A DNA stretch of 64,000 bases from Persicobacter psychrovividus (GTDB lineage Bacteria > Bacteroidota > Bacteroidia > Cytophagales > Cyclobacteriaceae), in contig NZ_AP025293.1 in NCBI RefSeq assembly GCF_036492425.1, forward strand, positions 1 to 64,000. Reading direction: 5' to 3'. The notes beneath the pieces were generated by a model. It did no database searches and was not told where the DNA came from. It was given only the letters and a program-made list of their open reading frames with translations. Shown piece after piece: positions 46,552 through 57,423 of this stretch. The translations under genes were made by a program, and so were the position numbers. Every line of letters starts with the position of its first letter. Position 1 is the stretch's first letter.

Positions 46552-47238
46552 ATGAAAAAACTCCTAATTGTAGGGATGATGTGTCTTGTCGGACAACTTC
46601 ATGCCCAAGCATTGCTGAGTCCTATGCAAGACAATGCGCTGATGTTCCTAAAATCAGCAAAAGTGACCACAATGGATCATCAAGAAGTGGATGGTCTGAA
46701 TTTCAAATCTTGTTCTTCAAGTAACGGTCGTCTGAAGTCTTTCACCCTGAAAAAAGAGGATGGAAGCAAGCAAAAATTCAAAGCGGAACAAGTAGAGAAA
46801 GTAGTGGTTGAACCGAAAGGTCAGGCCAAATTGATCATGTCTTCGGAAAATGCTTCTTTAGTTTCGACCCTCAAAAAAGACTATTCAGGGATTGCCAACA
46901 CTAAGTATATCACTTTTGAGCGTGTTGAGTATAAAAAGGGCAAATTCGCTTTACTGCAACTTTTAGATCCACAGATCGATGAGCATGTAAAAGTTTACCT
47001 TGATCCTAATGCCAAGAAAACAACCAATTTTGGCGGAATTGTAGGGGGAGACTACAAAGAGTTTTTCGCGAAAAAAGGAGACATGACCATCTACCTGAAG
47101 AAGAGCAAATACAAAAAACAATGGCGTGAGCTTTTTGGGGATAATGCGAAATTCTGTCAGATGATGGAAGACGGCACTTTATCGCCAAAAATTAAAGACT
47201 TGGCTTATCACATTGCTGTTTACAATGAGACCATTTAA
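46552..47238 (+). CDS. Secreted protein of unknown function
   Basis: 228 residues with a signal peptide (MKKLLIVGMMCLVGQLHAQ). The mature protein is Lys-rich, with a probable beta-rich N-terminal half and a C-terminal part ending in helices (MMEDGTLSPKIKDLAYHIAVYNE). No domain recognised. Monocistronic, terminator at 47266. It may be an extracytoplasmic protein of the kind that is abundant and lineage-restricted in this phylum. Confidence 0.72.
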   Translation: MKKLLIVGMMCLVGQLHAQALLSPMQDNALMFLKSAKVTTMDHQEVDGLNFKSCSSSNGRLKSFTLKKEDGSKQKFKAEQVEKVVVEPKGQAKLIMSSENASLVSTLKKDYSGIANTKYITFERVEYKKGKFALLQLLDPQIDEHVKVYLDPNAKKTTNFGGIVGGDYKEFFAKKGDMTIYLKKSKYKKQWRELFGDNAKFCQMMEDGTLSPKIKDLAYHIAVYNETI

Positions 47239-47265
47239 AGTCGTAAATAATTAGTCGTTTTAGAG

Positions 47266-47296
47266 CAAGGTACTTTTGGGTGCCTTGTTTTTTTTT
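47266..47296 (+). terminator. Rho-independent terminator
   Basis: CAAGGTAC / GTGCCTTG stem (one G-T pair), 6-base loop, T9. Confidence 0.8.
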
Positions 47297-47386
47297 GTCG
47301 GTAGTTATCGGGATGATTTTCGAAATGTTATTCTGGCTGAATTCCTCAACCTTTGTGTTTTACTTATTTATACTTCGAAATTTACA

Positions 47387-48562
47387 ATGAGACAAACAAC
47401 CTTGATTTTAATCGTTTGTATGCTCGCTTTTGTCGGATGCAAAAAGGCGGAAGAGCAACGGCCACTGAATTTTTTTACCGTTAATTTTGATACGCAGGGC
47501 GGTCATGAAATCGCTCCCCAAAAGGTGCAGGAAGGTCAATATTTATCGGTGCCAGATTTGCCTGAGAAGGATGGCTATAGCTTTGTGGCCTGGAAACTTG
47601 GCGATACGCAATATAATTTCGGTATTCCCGTTACCTCTTCCATCACCTTAACGGCTCAATGGTCTCGGAATCCCTATTTCACGGTTCATTTCGATACTGA
47701 TGGCGGAAATGAAGTGAAAGCCGTGGAGGTTGATGAATCGGATTTTTTAACTGCCCCAACTCCACCACAGAAAGAACAGGCTGTTTTTGATGGCTGGTAT
47801 GTTGATGGCAAGCCATTTGATTTTTCAGCAGCTATTCAAAAAGACATCACTTTAAAAGCCCGATGGATCAATAAACTAAATTTGCATGCTGAGGTACTTT
47901 CCGCCCCCAATACTTTTTGGTGGGGAAAAGGAGGGAATTATTATGATACTTTTGATGCTATGAAATGCTTCGATCAGCTTACCATAGACCACCTTCTGAC
48001 GATCAGCAACCTTAATTTTAAGGACATGATGACGATCGTGGGGTTTGGTTTGTCGAATTATGATGCCTCAACGGTAGATGAATCAAAGTACCCCTCTAAT
48101 CAGCTGGCTATTCAATACACGGCTTATCCTGCAAAAGTGGCGGCAGGCGAACAGTATTTGGTGATGTACAAAGCGCCAAAATCTTTCGGGCCCACCTGGA
48201 ATACCGACAGTTTGAGTTTTACGCATGAAGTACAATTAAAATCCATTGCCATCACCAATAATGCTTATGCTTATTTAAGTATGCTGAAAGGAGATGCGAT
48301 GGGTAAAAAATTCGGTCCTGATGATTGGTTTAAAGTGACCATTGAAGGGTACAATGCAAAAGGCGAAAAAGTGGGTGAAGTCGAGGCTGCTTTGGCGGAA
48401 CATGGTCATATCGTCGACGATTGGAAAGCGGTGGATTTATCAGCTTTGGGTAAAGTTAAGAAACTGACATTTAACCTGGCATCCTCGGATCCTGCCGCTC
48501 GCCCTCCTGGGGATTTTAACACCCCATTTTACATTTGCCTGAAAGATATACTTTATTACTAA
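47387..48562 (+). CDS. Lipoprotein with InlB-type B repeats and DUF4465-like domain
   Basis: 391 residues. Leader with lipobox (LAFVGCKK, Cys18); ATG 47387 gives it, whereas the frame upstream starts inside the preceding terminator. Residues about 30-85 and 95-145 are two InlB B-repeat (Flg_new) modules, marked by FDTQGG...W and FDTDGGNEV...W. The rest (about 160-390) resembles DUF4465, with FGLSNYDAS, DDWFKVTIEGYNAKGEKVGE and a terminal YICLKDILYY. Such proteins are surface-exposed and likely bind glycan or protein ligands. Confidence 0.82.
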   Translation: MRQTTLILIVCMLAFVGCKKAEEQRPLNFFTVNFDTQGGHEIAPQKVQEGQYLSVPDLPEKDGYSFVAWKLGDTQYNFGIPVTSSITLTAQWSRNPYFTVHFDTDGGNEVKAVEVDESDFLTAPTPPQKEQAVFDGWYVDGKPFDFSAAIQKDITLKARWINKLNLHAEVLSAPNTFWWGKGGNYYDTFDAMKCFDQLTIDHLLTISNLNFKDMMTIVGFGLSNYDASTVDESKYPSNQLAIQYTAYPAKVAAGEQYLVMYKAPKSFGPTWNTDSLSFTHEVQLKSIAITNNAYAYLSMLKGDAMGKKFGPDDWFKVTIEGYNAKGEKVGEVEAALAEHGHIVDDWKAVDLSALGKVKKLTFNLASSDPAARPPGDFNTPFYICLKDILYY

Positions 48563-48666
48563 GCATCAGCTATTGAAAGGGTACTGATACACAAGAAGCA
48601 TATTCACTATAAACCCGCTCAGCTTCCCATCAAAAACGGGGGAGTGAGGGGTAAGGTGCATTTAAT

Positions 48667-48697
48667 TGGCTACTCCATCTGGGTAGCCATTTTTTTT
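48667..48697 (+). terminator. Probable terminator of the InlB-repeat gene
   Basis: TGGCTAC (48667-48673) / GTAGCCA (48683-48689) followed by T8. It lies inside the upstream part of the next open frame, which bears on that gene's start. Confidence 0.6.
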
Positions 48698-48718
48698 GCT
48701 GCACAAATCGTTATTTTA

Positions 48719-49078
48719 ATGATGGAGCAAAATAAGGAACAGTTAATAATATCGGGGCAAGTCGTTGATGAAAATGGCACAGGCGTACCAGGGGTCAGTG
48801 TGGTCTTTCCTGAAGAGCGCCTTTTTCTTTCCACTGATGTAAAAGGCCATTTTTTTACGGTGGCTCAAGCCCGAAAATCTCGCTTGAATGTGAAAGTGAT
48901 CGCACAGGGCTATTATCTATATGAAGGTACACAGCGTTCGAAGCGGGGTCAGCTCAACTTCGAGAAAATTATTATCAGGGAAAGCAAGCCTGGGGAATAT
49001 GCCCCATTCTGTGCTAAAAAACGCCCCTCATGGTGGCTCAGGCTTGTTCGCATGATCAATAAAGCTTTAATAGGGTGA
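48719..49078 (+). CDS. CarboxypepD_reg-like single-domain protein
   Basis: 119 residues from ATG 48719 (MMEQNKEQLIISGQ). It contains one carboxypeptidase regulatory-like domain, with GQVVDENGTGVPGVSVVFPE and DVKGHF as in SusC plug-proximal domains, then a basic tail with CAKKRPSWW. The frame is open further upstream to a GTG at 48644, which would add a hydrophobic helix, but that stretch coincides with a terminator-like hairpin and T run, so the helix may be accidental. If the longer form is real, this is a membrane-anchored protein. No TonB barrel follows, so it is an orphan domain. Confidence 0.6.
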   Translation: MMEQNKEQLIISGQVVDENGTGVPGVSVVFPEERLFLSTDVKGHFFTVAQARKSRLNVKVIAQGYYLYEGTQRSKRGQLNFEKIIIRESKPGEYAPFCAKKRPSWWLRLVRMINKALIG

Positions 49079-49390
49079 AATTAATTTAGATTATTTCATC
49101 CTATTTTTATATTCATTGATCTGATTTTTAATTTTTTTTTGGTGTGTAAAATGCGTGAGTTTTTGTCGTTTTTTTGAATTTATTCCTTCTCTTTTGTTAT
49201 TCTATACGCTCCTTTTTTCCCCTTTTACTGACCATCAAACCATTCGAAGGTTCAATGAGTGGTTTAAGGTTTATATTAGGAATGTATGTTTTTACTACTG
49301 ATATGTTGGATTCAAAATATCACTATAGGAACTTTTGGTTTTACTATCGTTATAAATACCAAACGAAATGAACATCAAAATTTTCTAATA
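49079..49390. other. Intergenic, nothing recognised
   Basis: Very AT-rich leader region upstream of the LruC gene; no RNA gene, repeat or convincing promoter motif seen. Confidence 0.5.
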
Positions 49391-51358
49391 ATGTTTAACA
49401 AACTTACCTTACTTTCCATCTTTCTATTTGGATATCTATTTACTGCTTGTAATCAAGAGCCAGGCAATCCAGTTGCTCCGAATGTAGATACAAGCTTCGA
49501 ATCTATTAATGTCCCTGAAGGGTTTGATTTTAAAACTTCACACAGTGTTGGTGTGGTGCTTTCAGATGAAGATGCGACAGATCAGGCGTTTTACGAAATG
49601 TCTTATTACGATGGCAACCAACAGGAATATGTAATTGGCCGTGTATTTATGCCAATAGGCAAAACAGAATATACTTATAAGCTCAATTTGCCAACTTACG
49701 TTAAAGAATTGAAAGTAACGAAAGTACGTGGATCACAGCAAATTCAGGAAATGGTCGATGTAAGCCCAAACACAGTGGTTACATTTTCAGGAGAAAAGAA
49801 TCGGATCCTGAGTTGTAAATCGGTGCTTTACGGTGTGAACAGTTCTCAGAATTTTTTCACGATCGATCAATCTTCAGATGAATTTACATCTACCATGGTA
49901 GAGGAAGTAATGGAACATGGTGGCTCTATCGCCTGTGCAGTTGATAAAAACAACAAGCGTGTTTATGTGAGCTTCGGTCGTGCACTAAAATATTATGACC
50001 TGAATACAGAATCGTGGGTTGATGTTGCTGAGAATAACCCTTTCAATGGCGGATATCCTCGTATGGAATACAACAATGCCACAGATGAGTTATGGATTGC
50101 TAAAAATGAAGAAATGTATATCCTTGATCCAGCTGATGGTTCACAGAAAGACAAATACAAAATTAGTGGATTGGAATCCCCTGTAGGTGGTGGTGATATC
50201 GCGATCAGTCTTAGTGGTGATGTATATATGTGTTGTTTCTCTGGTCTTTATAAAGTATCAAATATTGACACAGGCAGTAAAGTGGTTTCTGTAACGCGTA
50301 TCAGTGCTGAAGCATTACCATTCAGTCCAACCTCCCTGGCAATTGACCAAGATGACCGTTTGTTTATGGGTACTAATGAGGCCAACAGTAGATTGATTGA
50401 GATGGACAAAGAAACAGGTTCTTATCAGGTTCAGGCAACTTATCCACATAAAATTAATGACCTTTCTGCCTTCCCTTGTACAATTGATGAGTGTGATCAA
50501 ACAGATACTGATGGTGACGGATGTATTGATTGTATTGACGAAGATCCTCTTGATCCTTCAACTTGTGGAACGATTTCAAGTCCAAGTAAATTCGGTTACG
50601 GTACCATCGCTTACGAGGATTTGTGGCCATCAACAGGTGATTATGACTTCAATGACTTGGTTGTAAACTACAGATTCAAGATTTCTGTGAATGGAGATAA
50701 CATGGCGACAAAAATGACCATCTTCCTGAAGCAAAAAGCACGTTCAGCTAACTATGACAACGGATTCGGTATTCAAATGCCAATCGGTTTACGCCAGGGG
50801 AATATCGATCGTATTCGAGGAAATATCAATACAGGATTGGTGACCAACAACTTTAATGGTTCTGAAGCAGGACACGGCAGTCGAGTAGTGATTATTGCTT
50901 ATGATAAATCGACGGAGATGAGTAGCTTCGGACTTTGTCTTGAGGAGCACGATATCAAGCCAATCACGATTACCATCGACTTCAAAGAGCCAATTGATGT
51001 ATATGCACTTGGTTTGGATAATTTCCCTTACAATCCATTTTTGATCCAGAAAGGAAACAGAGGTCATGAGATTCACTTGTTCAACCAAGAGCCAACAGCA
51101 TTGAACGATGATAGCTTATTGGGAGCATCAGTAGATGAGTCGGATGCCGCTGAAGGCATTTATTACCAAACAAGAAGAAAGCACCCATGGGCATTGAATA
51201 TTATTCATGACTTCCGTGTAGTGAATGAAGGCGTAGCGATTACCGCAGCTTATAACAACTTCAAAGCTTGGGCGGAGTCAGGTGGAACAACCAACACCGA
51301 CTGGTATAAAGATAACGAAGGGTACAGAAATACTTCAGTGATTTGTACTGATAGATAA
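49391..51358 (+). CDS. LruC-domain lipoprotein
   Basis: 655 residues. ATG 49391 gives a leader with lipobox (GYLFTACNQ, Cys20). Residues about 130-380 look like a beta-propeller-like ligand module (repeated short strands such as VYVSFGRALKYYDL and LWIAKNEEMYIL). A short Asp/Cys-rich, thrombospondin-3-like calcium segment (TDTDGDGCIDCIDEDP) precedes the LruC domain (about 395-650), recognised by YEDLWPSTGDYDFNDLVVNY. LruC proteins are cell-surface lipoproteins of unclear role, some linked to exopolysaccharide or biofilm. Monocistronic with a strong terminator. Confidence 0.87.
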   Translation: MFNKLTLLSIFLFGYLFTACNQEPGNPVAPNVDTSFESINVPEGFDFKTSHSVGVVLSDEDATDQAFYEMSYYDGNQQEYVIGRVFMPIGKTEYTYKLNLPTYVKELKVTKVRGSQQIQEMVDVSPNTVVTFSGEKNRILSCKSVLYGVNSSQNFFTIDQSSDEFTSTMVEEVMEHGGSIACAVDKNNKRVYVSFGRALKYYDLNTESWVDVAENNPFNGGYPRMEYNNATDELWIAKNEEMYILDPADGSQKDKYKISGLESPVGGGDIAISLSGDVYMCCFSGLYKVSNIDTGSKVVSVTRISAEALPFSPTSLAIDQDDRLFMGTNEANSRLIEMDKETGSYQVQATYPHKINDLSAFPCTIDECDQTDTDGDGCIDCIDEDPLDPSTCGTISSPSKFGYGTIAYEDLWPSTGDYDFNDLVVNYRFKISVNGDNMATKMTIFLKQKARSANYDNGFGIQMPIGLRQGNIDRIRGNINTGLVTNNFNGSEAGHGSRVVIIAYDKSTEMSSFGLCLEEHDIKPITITIDFKEPIDVYALGLDNFPYNPFLIQKGNRGHEIHLFNQEPTALNDDSLLGASVDESDAAEGIYYQTRRKHPWALNIIHDFRVVNEGVAITAAYNNFKAWAESGGTTNTDWYKDNEGYRNTSVICTDR

Positions 51359-51381
51359 TTTTGAGTAGATAGATTAATGTG

Positions 51382-51412
51382 AAAAAGGAGCTGGTTTCAG
51401 CTCCTTTTTTTT
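51382..51412 (+). terminator. Rho-independent terminator of the LruC gene
   Basis: 12-bp stem AAAAAGGAGCTG / CAGCTCCTTTTT, 4-base loop, T tail. Confidence 0.85.
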
Positions 51413-51506
51413 ATCATTTTACAAAATGCCCTCCAAAGGCCGTAACCCTAAATATGCAGTAGGGTGGTGGTGCAGGAAATCAGTTTGAGGGGGGGGGCAG
51501 CATCAA

Positions 51507-52250
51507 TTATATACCTTCGACAAATCGGTCGTTGATTTTTTGAATATGGCGGGCATTGTTCCCTTCAAGAAGGTTGATTTTTTCGATCTGCAATTCAGAG
51601 GCCTCCTGTATATTTTGCATCACAAACCACTTGACCGTTTCTGAATACGGAGGAGTCGTCAGGGAACCATCATAACAATAGTAGTGCTCACTTTCTTTGA
51701 TCACCTCCTCAGCATTCACAAAATCACTCCATATTTCCTGTTGCCCTTCATTACTTGGAATTTGTGTAATGAATTTTTTCAGAAATTGATTTTCCATACC
51801 TTCTTTGAACAGTATGCCTACCACTAAATAGGTGGTGTCATTGTTGATTGCCGTATGGACAAAATGAGCTTCCATCGGGTAGGTAACGCCATCAATGAGG
51901 TGCTCGGAAGGTGTATGGAAATGAAATTGCCTTAACCGGAACAGCTGTTCGTCATACTCAAGCACTGAACCAGAATCGTAATCCAAGCGAATCGTGTGAC
52001 CTGTGTTCACAATTTTTTCATGTGATTTTTTATAGTTCACATGCCATTGATGCCCCTTAGTCGTTCCAATAGAAGCGGTTTTTATGTTGATCGGAGACTG
52101 CTGCGCTCCTGAAGCTTCCTCAGCAAGATAGGTGCAATCAGGCTTATCATGTGGTGGTGTATTTTCTTTTGATGTCCCTAAATGATCCAATACTAAAACG
52201 GTACTCAATACGCCACAAATCAGCCACGGAAGCAAACTTTTCATCTTCAT
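51507..52250 (-). CDS. Alpha-class carbonic anhydrase, exported
   Basis: 247 residues. An N-terminal hydrophobic segment (LLPWLICGVLSTVLVLDHL) acts as signal or anchor. The alpha-CA fold is clear: QSPINI, the zinc ligands in QFHFHTPSEH (His110, His112) and MEAHFVH (His129), and the SLTTPPYSETVKW motif with the active-site Thr. It would interconvert CO2 and bicarbonate in the periplasm. Start may be Met1 or Met3. Followed downstream by a run of nine G (51489-51497) before the LruC terminator. Confidence 0.94.
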   Translation of the reverse strand: MKMKSLLPWLICGVLSTVLVLDHLGTSKENTPPHDKPDCTYLAEEASGAQQSPINIKTASIGTTKGHQWHVNYKKSHEKIVNTGHTIRLDYDSGSVLEYDEQLFRLRQFHFHTPSEHLIDGVTYPMEAHFVHTAINNDTTYLVVGILFKEGMENQFLKKFITQIPSNEGQQEIWSDFVNAEEVIKESEHYYCYDGSLTTPPYSETVKWFVMQNIQEASELQIEKINLLEGNNARHIQKINDRFVEGI

Positions 52251-52361
52251 AATTAAACTTGTTGATGTTTATACAAATGTATTTCACCAGCGGAGATCAA
52301 TTCATGACTTTAATCAATTACTAATATGAATATTGATGATTGTTGTGGTTATCGATATTTT

Positions 52362-52595
52362 TTATCTGAATCTGTTATTTAAATTAAGGAATGGAAAAGC
52401 CTGTTGGTCGGTCAGGATCCCCAAATCGGTCAATTTTTGATTGAGAACGGCCACTTTCATTCGTTCTGAAGGAATTTTATCCAACGGCAAACACGAGGGT
52501 TTGCGGACAGTTGCAAAGAAGGCCTGCTGTAAACTTTCCTGATTGAGTTCTTTTACTTTCTCCAGTTTTTGAACGATAATATTTTTGTTGCTCAT
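52362..52595 (-). CDS. Small hypothetical protein
   Basis: 77 residues, charged, probably helical, no signal peptide: an amphipathic N-terminal half and a C-terminal half with DKIPSERMKVAVLNQKL. No family recognised. It starts 17 bases after the stop of the similar-sized gene at 52613-52837, so the two are likely one small operon. Between the carbonic anhydrase and ABC-F genes; no functional link is evident. Confidence 0.55.
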   Translation of the reverse strand: MSNKNIIVQKLEKVKELNQESLQQAFFATVRKPSCLPLDKIPSERMKVAVLNQKLTDLGILTDQQAFPFLNLNNRFR

Positions 52596-52612
52596 TGCGC
52601 TAATTTCAGTGG

Positions 52613-52837
52613 TTAAAAATTCAGTGTTTGATCGTGGTCATGCCATTGAGGGCTGATCTGTGGTGCTCCACTGCGTTTAATGAGTTCGGTAACAAGCAAC
52701 TGTTGCTGCTTTTGCTGTTCTTTTTTACAGTGCCAGTTTTCGGCATCCTGTGCGCGGTAGTGCTCAAAAATTTGCTGATCAGTACAGCTGTTCAGAAAAG
52801 CTTGGTATTTCTGCTGAAATGGATTTTGAATAGACAT
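52613..52837 (-). CDS. Small hypothetical protein, Gln-rich
   Basis: 74 residues, cytoplasmic, rich in Gln and Lys with a helical middle (CKKEQQKQQQLLVTELIKRS). No family recognised. First gene of the small pair with 52362-52595. Confidence 0.55.
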   Translation of the reverse strand: MSIQNPFQQKYQAFLNSCTDQQIFEHYRAQDAENWHCKKEQQKQQQLLVTELIKRSGAPQISPQWHDHDQTLNF

Positions 52838-53035
52838 TGTGCAACCAATTTAGTAAAATAGAAAATTAGATTGCACCAGAAAATTTGCGTGGGCGAGATT
52901 TATTTTGTCTGTCGCGACCGCATTCGGAACCACCGTGGCCTCAACGGCTCGGTTGGTATTCTCATGGAATTCCTGATGCATTACAAAGGTAGGGGGGAAT
53001 GATTTACTTTTCCAAATGTTCAACAAAAAAAATAG

Positions 53036-53071
53036 CATAAAAAAAACCGTAAGCTTAAAGGCTTACGGTTT
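53036..53071 (-). terminator. Rho-independent terminator of the ABC-F gene
   Basis: AAACCGTAAGC / GCTTACGGTTT stem; on the minus strand the hairpin is followed by a T run. Confidence 0.82.
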
Positions 53072-53095
53072 ATAATTGTATTTTATGTAGGAGGC

Positions 53096-54718
<1,623 letters not shown>

Positions 54719-54743
54719 TTATATTTTAATTTTAAATAATTCG

Positions 54744-54774
54744 CAAATTTGCGCTTAAATTTCACAAGGTCAAA
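54744..54774 (-). promoter_or_regulatory. Candidate Bacteroidota-type promoter of the ABC-F gene
   Basis: On the minus strand: TTTG, 19-base spacer, CAAATTTG, one mismatch from the TTTG-N19-TAnnTTTG consensus, ending about 29 bases before the ATG. The -7 element lies in a 12-bp palindrome CGCAAATTTGCG (54742-54753). Confidence 0.4.
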
Positions 54775-54791
54775 ATATATACCTTGCTAAT

Positions 54792-55283
54792 TTATTTTTG
54801 TATAGAGGATGTGGGTTTTTTAAATATCACGCGCTGTGCTCCGAGTAAAATGACAAGTATTGCACCAAAGAATATACCACTCAAAATAGCGACAGGGATG
54901 GCACCGATCAGATACGCCAAAAATGAGGACTGAGCGGTTGCAATGCTGATTTCTGTAAAATTTTTGAAGGGCATGGGTTGCCCCTGAAAGAAGAAACCGA
55001 CCTTCAGTGCGTAATAAATTAGGACCGGAAGCAGCGGGGTGAAATTGATGTAAGAACCCAAAACCACCAGGGGCGAGTTCAACTTAAATACCCTTGAACT
55101 TCCCAAGGCAATGACGGTCTGAAAACCCCATAAAGGCAATACACCAATGATGACTCCCAACGCCACCGCAAGTCCTTTTTTCCATAAAGGCTCATTTGGC
55201 GCGAGCAGGATTTCCTTCAAATCCAGGGATTTAATTTTCAGCCATTGCTTGGCCCACCAACTATGTTTGCTTGTTTTGTTCAT
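54792..55283 (-). CDS. DUF2062 membrane protein
   Basis: 163 residues with about three TM helices: GLAVALGVIIGVLPLWGFQ, SPLVVLGSYINFTPLLPVLIYY (quoted in part) and a C-terminal pair (SSFLAYLIGAIPVAILSGIF). This is the DUF2062 pattern; such domains occur alone or fused to glycosyltransferases. Start set at ATG 55283 (MNKTSKHSWW); an in-frame ATG nine codons upstream is possible. It lies just downstream of the AraC genes but is separated from them by a terminator. Confidence 0.8.
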   Translation of the reverse strand: MNKTSKHSWWAKQWLKIKSLDLKEILLAPNEPLWKKGLAVALGVIIGVLPLWGFQTVIALGSSRVFKLNSPLVVLGSYINFTPLLPVLIYYALKVGFFFQGQPMPFKNFTEISIATAQSSFLAYLIGAIPVAILSGIFFGAILVILLGAQRVIFKKPTSSIQK

Positions 55284-55340
55284 GCGCAGGATTGACTTGC
55301 AAAAGGGCAAATATAGTGTTTTCTAAATTACTTGAGCAAA

Positions 55341-55371
55341 AAAAACGGTCGATGAGTGATCGGCCGTTTTT
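55341..55371 (-). terminator. Terminator of the AraC-family gene
   Basis: AAAAACGGTCGAT / ATCGGCCGTTTTT (one G-T pair), 5-base loop, U tract on the minus strand. Confidence 0.72.
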
Positions 55372-55389
55372 CTGTCTGTTGCGTTAAGT

Positions 55390-56241
55390 TCAGTCGGTAT
55401 TCTGCTTTCTGAATTCCAAAGGTGTAATCCCCATTTCTTTTTTGAAGAAATAGTTAAAGTAAGCAGGTGATTCAAACTCCAATTCGTAAGAAATGCTCTT
55501 TACATCCATGTCTGTGAACTTCAGTAAACGTTGCGCATTGATCAGAATCATTTGATTGATAAAATGCTTCACATTTTTACCTGTTGCCTTTTTGATGGCG
55601 ATATTCAGGTAGTTTGGTGTGATGTTCAGTTTATCAGCATAAAATGACACACGACGCTGTTTCTTGCTGTGCAAGAAGAATAGTGAGAAGAACCTGTTGG
55701 TGATGGATTGGTGAATTGAAGGGATTTCAGGCATCCTTTTAATTGCACGCTCCAGGATGACAAATACCTCCATGATATACAAGTTGACCATCACCTCGCT
55801 ATATGGGCGGGCAAGTTCGGTTTCTCTTGTAACTTTCGTGAAAAGGTTAATGATCGCATCCGTTTCCTCGATGGACAAGCAGATTTTTTGTGTCTGCATG
55901 CCTGCACTCATGATGAATACATTGCTGAGTTCCTGCCATGCGTTCATCAGCAAGTCATTGCTAATATCGATGATGGCAATTTTCCCACCTTCAATATCCA
56001 CGTTTCTGATTACCTGACCTGGGCCAAATAGGAAAAGATCATTGCCTTCGACATTTTGTGTTTCGAAATCAATGCCAATTGATCCGCTTCCTTCCATTAC
56101 AAGTAAAATCCCAAAGTCATCAAAATGCTTGATGGGCGTTTTTTTCTGGATTAACGGATCCGTATCTAAAAATGCGATAGAAACTTTTTCTGAGTTTCCT
56201 GCGGATTCTACTAATTCATCAACTGATAATTGACTGATCAT
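55390..56241 (-). CDS. AraC-family transcriptional regulator (tandem paralogue A)
   Basis: 283 residues: N-terminal cupin-like sensing domain (about 1-150) and a C-terminal pair of AraC helix-turn-helices (about 185-280) with the family lines KLNITPNYLNIAIKKATGKN and FESPAYFNYFFKKEMGITP. It has exactly the same length as its neighbour at 56572-57423 and clear similarity throughout, strongest in the DNA-binding part, indicating a tandem duplication. Ligand and targets unknown. Confidence 0.9.
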   Translation of the reverse strand: MISQLSVDELVESAGNSEKVSIAFLDTDPLIQKKTPIKHFDDFGILLVMEGSGSIGIDFETQNVEGNDLFLFGPGQVIRNVDIEGGKIAIIDISNDLLMNAWQELSNVFIMSAGMQTQKICLSIEETDAIINLFTKVTRETELARPYSEVMVNLYIMEVFVILERAIKRMPEIPSIHQSITNRFFSLFFLHSKKQRRVSFYADKLNITPNYLNIAIKKATGKNVKHFINQMILINAQRLLKFTDMDVKSISYELEFESPAYFNYFFKKEMGITPLEFRKQNTD

Positions 56242-56571
56242 ATAAGTAGGTTTTTAATATTTGCGATCTATTTCATCATCGAAAAACAACTGTCAAAAAA
56301 AATTGACTTTCTTCAAAAGTGTATTTTGATGCTTTGTTGCTATTATGGCAAAGATCGTTCTACAAATACTGCCTACATTTAGAAAATGCTTCAAAACATA
56401 TAAAAAGCGATAAAATAATAAAATAAAGGCATCATTTAATTGGTTTTGTGCAATTAAAATATCCTTAAAAGGTATTAATTTTTATAAATCGACAATTTTG
56501 GCCTCCTTGTCGCGGGCTTTTATGGCTGTGTTGTGCCAATTTTTATGTCGACTATTTTATAGTAGGTTTTA
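56242..56571. other. Intergenic between AraC paralogues
   Basis: AT-rich, about 330 bp, presumably the promoter of paralogue A; no distinct motif or RNA recognised. Confidence 0.5.
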
Positions 56572-57423
56572 TTATTTGTTTTTTTTTCGGTAATCCAAAG
56601 GTGTAATTCCTGTTTCCTTTTTGAAGAAGTAATTAAAATAGGCAGGGGAATCGAAATCGAGTTCGAAAGCGATTTGCTTGGCATCCATGGTGGTGAATTT
56701 CAGTAATCTTTTGGCGTCAGTAAGGATCATCTCGTTAATAAAATGCTTCACATTCTGACCTGTGGCCTTTTTCACGGCAATGTTGAGGTAGTTGGGAGTG
56801 ATATTAAGCTGATCGGCATAAAAGGCGACTTTACGCTCATGGCTGTTATTAAGATAAAACAGCGAAAAGAATTTTGCGGTAATGGTTTTAAGCTGATCGG
56901 CAGGAAGGGGATTTCTGCGCATTGCTTCTTCAATGGTGATGAGCGCTTCAACAACCAGGCAATTGAACAGGACACTCTTAAAATGAAAATCCTCGTTCGC
57001 TTTGTTGATGAGCTTTTCGGTGATGATCCGCAGCGTATCACTTTCTTCTTCATTCAGGCTGATATGAGAGTTGGTATGATCGGGGTTCAATACATATACA
57101 CCATCGAGTCGGCGCCAGACATCCATAATCACATGGTTCTGAATATTGATGATCCCGACTTTTCCGTTGGGGATGTTAATGTCTTGAATCACCTGCCCAG
57201 GCCCTGCAATGATCAGGTCGTTTTTCTTGATTTGATAGTGGTCAAAATCAAGTTGTAAAGATCCTTCACCTTCAATGACGTGGAATATTCCAAAGTTCAC
57301 AAACCTTCCAATAAACTTTTCGGCTTCATCGTTGATGGTTTGTGTGAGAATAATTGCACTGTAAACATCTTCAAACTCTACGGTATCCTGAGTTTTGAAA
57401 TTGTAAGGTATCTTTTTGATCAT
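56572..57423 (-). CDS. AraC-family transcriptional regulator (tandem paralogue B)
   Basis: 283 residues with the same cupin-like plus double helix-turn-helix layout as 55390-56241; the DNA-binding lines read QLNITPNYLNIAVKKATGQN and FDSPAYFNYFFKKETGITP. The N-terminal halves differ more than the C-terminal halves, which suggests different ligands but related operators. Preceded by a long AT-rich region. Confidence 0.9.
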   Translation of the reverse strand: MIKKIPYNFKTQDTVEFEDVYSAIILTQTINDEAEKFIGRFVNFGIFHVIEGEGSLQLDFDHYQIKKNDLIIAGPGQVIQDINIPNGKVGIINIQNHVIMDVWRRLDGVYVLNPDHTNSHISLNEEESDTLRIITEKLINKANEDFHFKSVLFNCLVVEALITIEEAMRRNPLPADQLKTITAKFFSLFYLNNSHERKVAFYADQLNITPNYLNIAVKKATGQNVKHFINEMILTDAKRLLKFTTMDAKQIAFELDFDSPAYFNYFFKKETGITPLDYRKKNK

